64,000 nt of DNA, from positions 39,065,465-39,129,464 of the forward strand of contig OX392536.1 in assembly GCA_947623455.1 (NCBI GenBank). Direction: 5' to 3'. The stretch comes from Mimachlamys varia (Eukaryota; Mollusca; Bivalvia; Pectinida; Pectinidae). The position numbers and the translations under genes were made by a program. The notes under the pieces are model-generated. The model made no database searches and was not told the origin of the DNA. It saw only the letters and a program-made list of their open reading frames with translations. Of this stretch, positions 56,809 through 64,000 are shown piece after piece; position 1 is the first letter of the stretch, and each line of letters starts with the position of its first letter.

Positions 56809-59800
56809 GGACGTGTAGTACATTATACCTTATATCTATATCAGTGTGTAGTGGGACGTGTAGTACATTATACCTGATATCTATATCAGTGTGTGTAGTA
56901 CATTATACCTTATATCTATATCAGTGTGTGTAGTGGGACGTGTAGTATATTATACCTTATATCTATATCAGTGTGTGTAGTGGGACGTGTAGTACATTAT
57001 ACCTTATATCTATATCAGTGTGTGTAGTGGGACGTGTAGTACATTATACCTTATATCTATATCAGTGTGTAGTGGGACGTGTAGTACATTATACCTGATA
57101 TCTATATCAGTGTGTAGTGGGACGTGTAGTACATTATACCTTATATCTATATCAGTGTGTAGTGGGACGTGTAGTACATTATACCTGATATCTATATCAG
57201 TGTGTGTAGTACATTATACCTTATATCTATATCAGTGTGTGTAGGGGGACGTGTAGTACATTATACCTGATATCTATATCAGTGTGTGTAGTGGGACGTG
57301 TAGTACATTATACCTTATATCTATATCAGTGTGTATAGTGGGACGTGTAGTACATTATACCTTATATCTATATCAGTGTGTGTAGTGGGACGTGTGGTAC
57401 ATTATACCTTATATCTATATCAGTGTGTAGTGGGACGTGTAGTACATTATACCTAATATCTATATCAGTGTGTGTAGTGGGACGTGTGGTACATTATACC
57501 CAATATCTATATCAGTGTGTGTAGTGGGACGTGTAGTACATTATACCATATATCTACACAGTGTGTGTAGAGGGACGTGTAGTACATTATACCGTATATC
57601 TTTATCAGTGTGGGTAGTGGGACATGTGGTACATTATACCTTATATCTATATCGGTGTGTGTAGTGGGACGTGTAGTACATTATACCTAATATCTATAAC
57701 AGTGTGTGTAGTGGGACGTGTAGTACATTCTACCTTATATATATATCAGTGTGTGTAGTACATTATACCGTATATCTATATCAGTATGTGTAGTGGGACA
57801 TGTAGTACATTATACCTTATATCTATATCAGTGTGTGAAGTGGGACGTGTAGTACATTATACCGTATATCTATATCAGTGTGGGTAGTGGGACATGTGGT
57901 ACATTATACCTGATATCTATATCAGTGTGTGTAGTACATTATACCTTATATCTATATCAGTTTGTGTAGTGGGACGTGTAGTACATTATACCGTATATCT
58001 ATATCAGTGTGGGTAGTGGGACACGTGGTACATTATACCTTATATCTATATCAGTGTGTGTAGTGGGACGTGTAGTTCATTATACCTTATATCTATATCA
58101 GTGTGTGTAGTGGGACGTGTGGTACATTATACCTTATATCTATATCAGTGTGTAGTGGGACGTGTGGTACATTATACCGTATATCTATATCAGTGTGTGT
58201 AGTACATTATACCTTATATCTATATCAGTGTGTGTAGGGGGACGTGTAGTACATTATACCTAATATCTATATCAGTGTGTGTAGTGGGACGTGTAGTTCA
58301 TTATACCTTATATCTATATCAGTGTGTGTAGTACATTATACCTTATATCTATATCAGTGTGTGTGGTACATTATACCTTATATCTATATCAGTGTGTGTA
58401 GGGGGACGTGTAGTACATTATACCTTATATCTATATCAGTGTGTGTAGTGGGACGTGTAGTACATTATACCTTATATCTATATCAGTGTGTAGTGGGACG
58501 TGTGGTACATTATACCTTATATCTATATCAGTGTGTGTAGTACATTATACCTTATATCTATATCAGTGTGTGTAGGGGGACGTGTAGTACATTATACCTA
58601 ATATCTATATCAGTGTGTGTAGTGGGACGTGTGGTACATTATACCTTATATCTATATCAGTGTGTGTAGTGGGACGTGTGGTACATTATACCTTATATCT
58701 ATATCAGTGTGTGTAGTACATTATACCTTATATCTATATCAGTGTGTGTAGGGGGACGTGTAGTACATTATACCTAATATCTATATCAGTGTGTGTAGTG
58801 GGACGTGTGGTACATTATACCTTATATCTATATCAGTGTGTGTAGGGGGACGTGTAGTACATTATACCTTATATCTATATCAGTGTGTGTAGTGGGACGT
58901 GTAGTACATTATACCGTATATCTATATCAGTGTATGTAGTGAGACGTGTAGTACATTATACCTTATATCTATATCAGTGTGTAGTGGGACGTGTGGTACA
59001 TTATACCTTATATCTATATCAGTGTGTAGTGGGACGTGTGGTACATTATACCGTATATCTATATCAGTGTGTGTAGTACATTATACCTTATATCTATATC
59101 AGTGTGTGTAGTACATTATACCTTATATCTATATCAGTGTGTGTAGTGGGACGTGTAGTACATTATACCTTATATCTATATCAGTGTGTAGGGGGACGTG
59201 TAGTACATTATACCTTATATCTATATCAGTGTGTGTAGTGGGACGTGTAGTACATTATACCTTATATCTATATCAGTGTGTGTAGTGGGACGTGTAGTAC
59301 ATTATACCTTATATCTATATCAGTGTGTGTAGTGGGACGTGTAGTACATTATACCTTATATCTATATCAGTGTGTAGGGGGACGTGTAGTACATTATACC
59401 TTATATCTATATCAGTGTGTAGTGGGACGTGTAGTACATTATACCTTATATCTATATCAGTGTGTAGGGGGACGTGTAGTACATTATACCTTATATCTAT
59501 ATCAGTGTGTATAGTGGGACGTGTAGTACATTATACCTTATATCTATGTCAGTGTGTGTAGTGGGACGTGTAGTACATTATACCTTATATCTATGTCAGT
59601 GTGTGTAGTGGGACGTGTAGTACATTATACCTTATATCTATATCAGTGTGTGTAGTGGGACGTGTAGTACATTATACCTTATATCTATATCAGTGTGTAG
59701 GGGGACGTGTAGTACATTATACCTTATATCTATATCAGTGTGTGTAGTGGGACGTGTAGTACATTATACCTTATATCTATATCAGTGTGTGTAGTGGGAC

Positions 59801-60226
59801 GTGTAGTACATTATACCTTATATCTATATCAGTGTGTGTAGTACATTATACCTTATATCTATATCAGTGTGTGTAGTGGGACGTGTAGTACATTATACCT
59901 TATATCTATATCAGTGTGTAGGGGGACGTGTAGTACATTATACCTTATATCTATATCAGTGTATGTAGTGGGACGTGTAGTACATTATACATTCTATCTA
60001 TCTCAGTGTGTGTAGTGGGACGTGTAGTTCATTGTACCTTATATCTATATCAGTGTGTGTAATGGGATGTGTAGTACATTAAACCTTATATCTATATCAG
60101 TGTGTGTAGTGGGACGTGTAATACATTATACCTTATATCTATATCAGTGAGTGTAGTGGGACGTGTAGTACATTATACCTTATATCAATATAAGTGTGTG
60201 TAGTGGCACGTTTAGTACATCAAACC
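56809..60226. repeat. 33/45/47-bp mosaic minisatellite (about 75 copies)
   Basis: The unit is GTGTAGTGGGACGTGTAG followed by TACATTATACCTTATATC and TATATCA. The 45-bp form has one GT, the 47-bp form two, and a form of about 33-35 bp skips GTGGGACGTGTA, so TAGTACATTATACC follows the GTGTG directly. The three forms are interspersed rather than blocked. Edge units at 59,990-60,226 are diverged, as expected for array margins. Confidence 0.95.
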
Positions 60227-61710
60227 TAGGGACAAAAGTGCAAACGTCTATATGTCTATAACATTGTATATTATTGTGCATTAGGATCTGTAGGTCTTTT
60301 AATCTGAAATTTTTATATGCGATTTTTTTGGTAGTTAAAAGGTTTTGTGTGTACACGTTAAATAATGCATAATAAAAAATCCGATAACATCTCATTTTTG
60401 AGATCATCAGTGCTTTGTCAATGCTGCAAGAGGTTGAAAGCCTGCCACCCACGCGATGGGTATTGACACTGTAATCTTATTACGTTAAATAAGCCTGCAT
60501 CATCCTGTCAGTTCCTAGGGACATGTTACAGATTGAAGTATATACGGTATATTCGGAACACCTCGGACTACTATATATCTTAATATGTTGATATACAGAC
60601 AATACCTTCGCAACACCTCGAGTTACTATATATCTATCACAACCTATCATTGTCATACTAAGATCAACGAATTACGTTTTAAATCATCACTTTAAATCGA
60701 ATAAATAATCAGTCTATTAGGCAAACTGATCCAAACAAAATGAACTGAATGTGTGGTTTACATTAGCACTCTCTGATCAAGGTGAGGCAAGGGCTGTAAA
60801 TTCTTATATGATACAGCGATCTAACTCTCAAATATAGCAGTTTACTAAAAAATAATTTCTTTACTGAAATTTTGACTAAACACGATATTTACTGAAAACA
60901 TTATGCAATAGTATATCATTAAGCCATTATGTTATTTAGAATATGGATATTAAAATATAATTTAAAAGTCAGTTTACATGTTGTTATTTGATATATTATG
61001 CATGGTAGACAATTACTGTAAATCGATAAGAATTATGTAAATGAAGCTATAGATGCGTGGTTTTCTGTGAACGAATTTCTATCAACTTATCTCTCAGACA
61101 TCCGTCAAGTGTTACTAACGAAAAGCTCAAACGAAACGACTATACCCTCTATAATAACTATAATCTTATAAAATGTACAATAATTATCATCTTATACATT
61201 GTATGATAACTATCACCTTATACAAAGTATAACTATAATATTATATATTGTATGATAAATAATTGATCACCTTATATAATGTATGACAACTATAATCTGA
61301 TACAATGAATGATAACTATAATTTTATATAATAACATTGTATGATTATTATTACAATGTATGATAATGATATCATCATATTGTTAATGGAATGGACTGAC
61401 CCCAGGGCTCCCTAACCCTGGCAGCTCCTATTAAAATAACAATATATGTATGTATTTATGCTTAGAAGCAGTAAATATATACATATATTTATTGCTAGGG
61501 AATAAAAATATTTCAAAAAAAAAAAAAAAAACTGATATCATACCACCTACCGGTAACATGATAAACTCAATATCATGATCTGACAGTGTGAGAAGAAATT
61601 CAGAACGACTTGAGAAGATCTTGAAAACGAAGTTTCCCATTTTACAGCACTCTAGAACGTATTTTCTCAAAAAGACTTTTCTTATATTAAGAAGGTAGAA
61701 GTATATAAAT
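60227..61710. other. 1.5-kb AT-rich spacer
   Basis: At about 61,140-61,375 there are loose repeats of words such as TGTATGATAACTAT and CACCTTATA (a degenerate low-complexity array). A run of about 17 A lies near 61,516. No gene. Confidence 0.5.
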
Positions 61711-61879
61711 TATAAACAGTTTATCACACAGTATTTTCAGTGTTTGTCGCTCGAAAAAATTCCTCAACGCTCACACGTGGATAAAAACCAGCGCTGGCCT
61801 CTCGATTTTATCCACGTGCTCGCGATGAGGAAATTTTTCGAGCGACAAACCTTGAAAATACAGTGTGATAATCTATAAA
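61711..61879. mobile_element. 170-bp foldback MITE
   Basis: The left arm contains CACAGTATTTTCAGTGTTTG, then TCGCTCGAAAAAATTCCTCA and CACGTGGATAAAA. The right arm is its complement with few changes (TTTTATCCACGTG, TGAGGAAATTTTTCGAGCGA, TTGAAAATACAGTGTG). The loop is about 15 bp. Confidence 0.85.
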
Positions 61880-62055
61880 TATGATGCATTGTATGATAAT
61901 TATCACCTTATAAAATATATAACAATCAATTTATACAATAAATGATAACTATTAATTAATCCAACTTATGATAGATATCAATTTATACACTTTATGTATA
62001 AACTTGTCATGATAATAACATGTAAGACGTCTTAGTAAGTCTACGAGTCGTGATA

Positions 62056-62469
62056 GTTATTGCGATAAGTGTATCTTTAATTAAGTCGTCTTAAGTATCA
62101 TGACAACACGACTTTTTGTCGAGATAATGCTCGAAAAACTTCACTTTCTCTAAATATAGATTGGCGCGTCATTACTTTCAGCAACACCTCGTTTTTCAAG
62201 TACAACTATAGGATCTTCAAACTATTGTCTTATCGTGAAATATTCATAAAACAATACAATTTTATAAGTAAGTAATTAGTAAATATAAATAATCTCATCA
62301 CGTTTTCCTGTTTTACACTAACTTCCAAGGCTTCCTGAATAACGCGCCAATCTATATTTAGAAAAAGTACAGTTTCCCGTGTGTCACTTCAGGGCATTAT
62401 CTCGACAAAAAGTCGTGTTATCATGATAATTATGACGACTTAAAGATAAACTTATCGCGATAATTATTA
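62056..62469. mobile_element. About 414-bp element with about 110-bp inverted ends
   Basis: The left arm holds GATAAGTGTATCTTTAA, then GACAACACGACTTTTTGTCG, AGATAATGC and TATAGATTGGCGCGT. The right arm holds the complements in reverse order (ACGCGCCAATCTATA, GCATTATCTCGACAAAAAGT, CGTGTTATCATGA, TTAAAGATAAACTTATC). The interior is AT-rich and non-coding. Confidence 0.85.
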
Positions 62470-62671
62470 AGACTATTCTAATCCGTCGAGATCACTACCG
62501 ACCGGGTACATAGCTGATACACAGCTGATTGGGATAAGTTGATCGGAAAAGTTGAGTCATTCTCATCTTCAAATTCATTACTTATTAAATCCTACAACAG
62601 TCTCTCATAAATATCTACTGCTGTTGCCATTTCTTCAAGATCATCTTTCCCAAATAGACAAGTTCTAGCAG

Positions 62672-62871
62672 ACGACAACAATTCCGAGCATCCAATGCCA
62701 GGGGACAATTGGGAAGTTCGATTCTATCAAGGGGATCAACTCTTACAACGGTTCCGGGGTAACGGGAATGACCCGGATCGAAAACTACCCACCGTGGAAA
62801 TCTACGGCGGGTCACGAATTAAAGAAATATCTATTTTTCCCAAGGATGGCCGTGTAAGATTTCTACTGTGA
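62672..62871 (+). CDS. Probable terminal exon of an unidentified gene
   Basis: A plus-strand frame after a candidate acceptor (TTCTAGCAG, 62,663-62,671; other AGs lie just upstream) reads EHPMPGDNWEVRFYQGDQLL, QRFRGNGNDPDRKLPTVEIY and GGSRIKEISIFPKDGRVRFL, closing at TGA 62,869-62,871. The sequence is strongly protein-like, with alternating strands. The layout W-E-V-R-F-Y then L-P-x-V-E-I-Y-G then I-K-E-I-S-I resembles the last strands of a galectin-type beta-sandwich. That is a resemblance by eye, not an assignment, and the carbohydrate-binding signature would be in missing upstream exons. The antisense frame is also open but Arg-rich and looks like a shadow. No partner exon was found. Confidence 0.5.
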
Positions 62872-64000
62872 CATAATGACCCCGGGTAGTTTTTTGATGC
62901 CGGGTCACCTTTTCACGTTACACTGACAAACCTTATATTTCACTGCTCATCACTACAGTGAAAATAGAAGTTTAATCAGTGTAAAGTGAAAAGGTGACAC
63001 GGCATCAAAAATGTAATAAAACTGTATTCTTACAATGTATTCTCACTTATTGTAATATATAAAACAGGCGATACCAGCTCTATTCTATGGCGTGCAGTAA
63101 TGTTAATTATTGTTAGAAAATGTGTGGTTTAGTCTTTCTATTCGGACACAGAGATTGTCAAGATAGGTATCAACGGAAACATTTCTATTTAATACACCAT
63201 GAAGTTTTTCAATACTACAAATCGATCGAGCTATTTTCGGAAAACTTATCAAAACGTCTCTCTCCTAAAAAATAACCTAGACAGTAACGATCACTTTTAA
63301 TCTGCCTTAAGATGTTATCACGAATCTGTTACATATTTATGAGGGGTTACGTTTACATGTACAGTACAAAATCCTGTTCAATAATTTGCCCATCTGCCCA
63401 GGACATGAGTTCGCATAATCTGAAGTCCAACACCGTTATGTAAACTGTAAAAGACCGCTTTATCTAAATTCCTGATTCCCAGTAACAAAGCCAATCCTGA
63501 ACTTCAATTTGTTAGACATGATGTATGAACGTGACCCCTGTTGACCCCGACCATCCGTCATTTGATGTTTGTAGTAGGATCGGTCTCGGTTCCGGTTTTA
63601 CTTTGTACGTGGTGCTGAGATGTACGGACTTAAAGAAAACCCAACAAGTCAAGTGACCACCAGGCCCATTGAGGGTAGGGTACGGGAGGGGCTGAGGTTC
63701 GGCGTCACGTGTTATATCCGCGTGCAAATACAACGTGGAGCATGTCAACCAGGGCATACGTCACGCCGACTGCCAGACACAACAACATGACAGACGAGGT
63801 CACGTGACACAGGTTACACGTAATCTGTATGTAAAACCTTTACACCTTACATGTAAATCTTTCAAATGTTAATTGTTTATCACAGCCATTAGTGGTTTGA
63901 TAATTAATAGATTAACAAATACCTATAATTACCCAACTATTTATTTGGGATCGGATATTATAAAGAATGTATCGCAGAAAACGGACACTTGATTACGGGC
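62872..64000. other. Right-end spacer
   Basis: At 62,895-63,010, GATGCCGGGTCACCTTTTCA is mirrored by GTGAAAAGGTGACACGGCATC around about 85 bp, a foldback element. Further on, a minus-strand frame at 63,512-63,757 and a short hydrophobic minus-strand start at about 63,790 (MLLCLAVGVTYALVD, signal-peptide-like) are not supported by splice sites in the phase the SOD-repeat gene needs. CACGTGAC sites lie at about 63,702 and 63,799. Confidence 0.4.

Noticed and set aside
62615..62815. Minus-strand 66-codon frame
   Set aside because: Arg/Pro-rich antisense shadow of the more protein-like plus-strand exon.
63512..63800. Signal-peptide-like start (MLLCLAVGVTYALVD) as first exon of the SOD-repeat gene
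   Set aside because: No donor in the needed phase 1 was found after it, and the 11-kb distance makes the link guesswork.

Overview
The window is eukaryotic and most likely comes from a mollusc, probably a bivalve. Three things point there: one recognisable gene is split by canonical GT-AG introns, it encodes a repeat protein of the animal Cu-only superoxide dismutase family, and the rest is a dense mix of minisatellites, foldback MITE-like elements and small retroelement scraps. The species assignment is inference from gene family and repeat style, not from a marker.

Layout. 1-16.93 kb is one uninterrupted 42-bp tandem array (about 400 monomers) with clear higher-order repeats; it is open in four of six frames but I do not call it a gene. 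17-28.8 kb is gene-poor, with dispersed-repeat copies, a Tc1-like transposase scrap, tRNA-like SINE heads, foldback elements and a cluster of CACGTG-type sites. 28.8-33.3 kb is a 33-bp minisatellite. From about 52.3 kb down to 34.9 kb, on the minus strand, lies the one clear gene: nine assignable exons whose phases all match and join into about 985 residues. They form six tandem SOD-like domains plus a C-terminal tail. Domains 3-6 keep all four copper histidines but replace a zinc histidine with Glu, as in Cu-only SOD repeat proteins. Domains 1-2 have lost the copper ligands and look structural. The signal-peptide exon was not found and the 3' end is ambiguous.

The gene's introns are filled by arrays: a 36-bp minisatellite (41.5-44.8 kb), a 62-bp minisatellite (47.7-51.3 kb) and a 63-bp minisatellite (36.0-36.6 kb). 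The last two are remarkable because their units are copies of the gene's own exon-intron junctions. The 62-bp unit carries a 3' splice site plus the start of the adjacent exon, about 60 times. The 63-bp unit carries the adjacent 5' splice site, about 10 times. Upstream of the gene are a 27/36-bp array interrupted by a MITE with a target duplication (52.7-54.2 kb), a 300-bp foldback element, a 65-bp array (55.5-56.6 kb) and a 33/45/47-bp mosaic array (56.8-60.2 kb). A probable terminal coding exon of an unidentified plus-strand gene ends at 62,871.

In total, eight tandem arrays occupy roughly 35 kb, more than half of the window. The strongest candidates for something undescribed are the two splice-junction minisatellites inside one gene, and the loss of copper sites in the first two domains.
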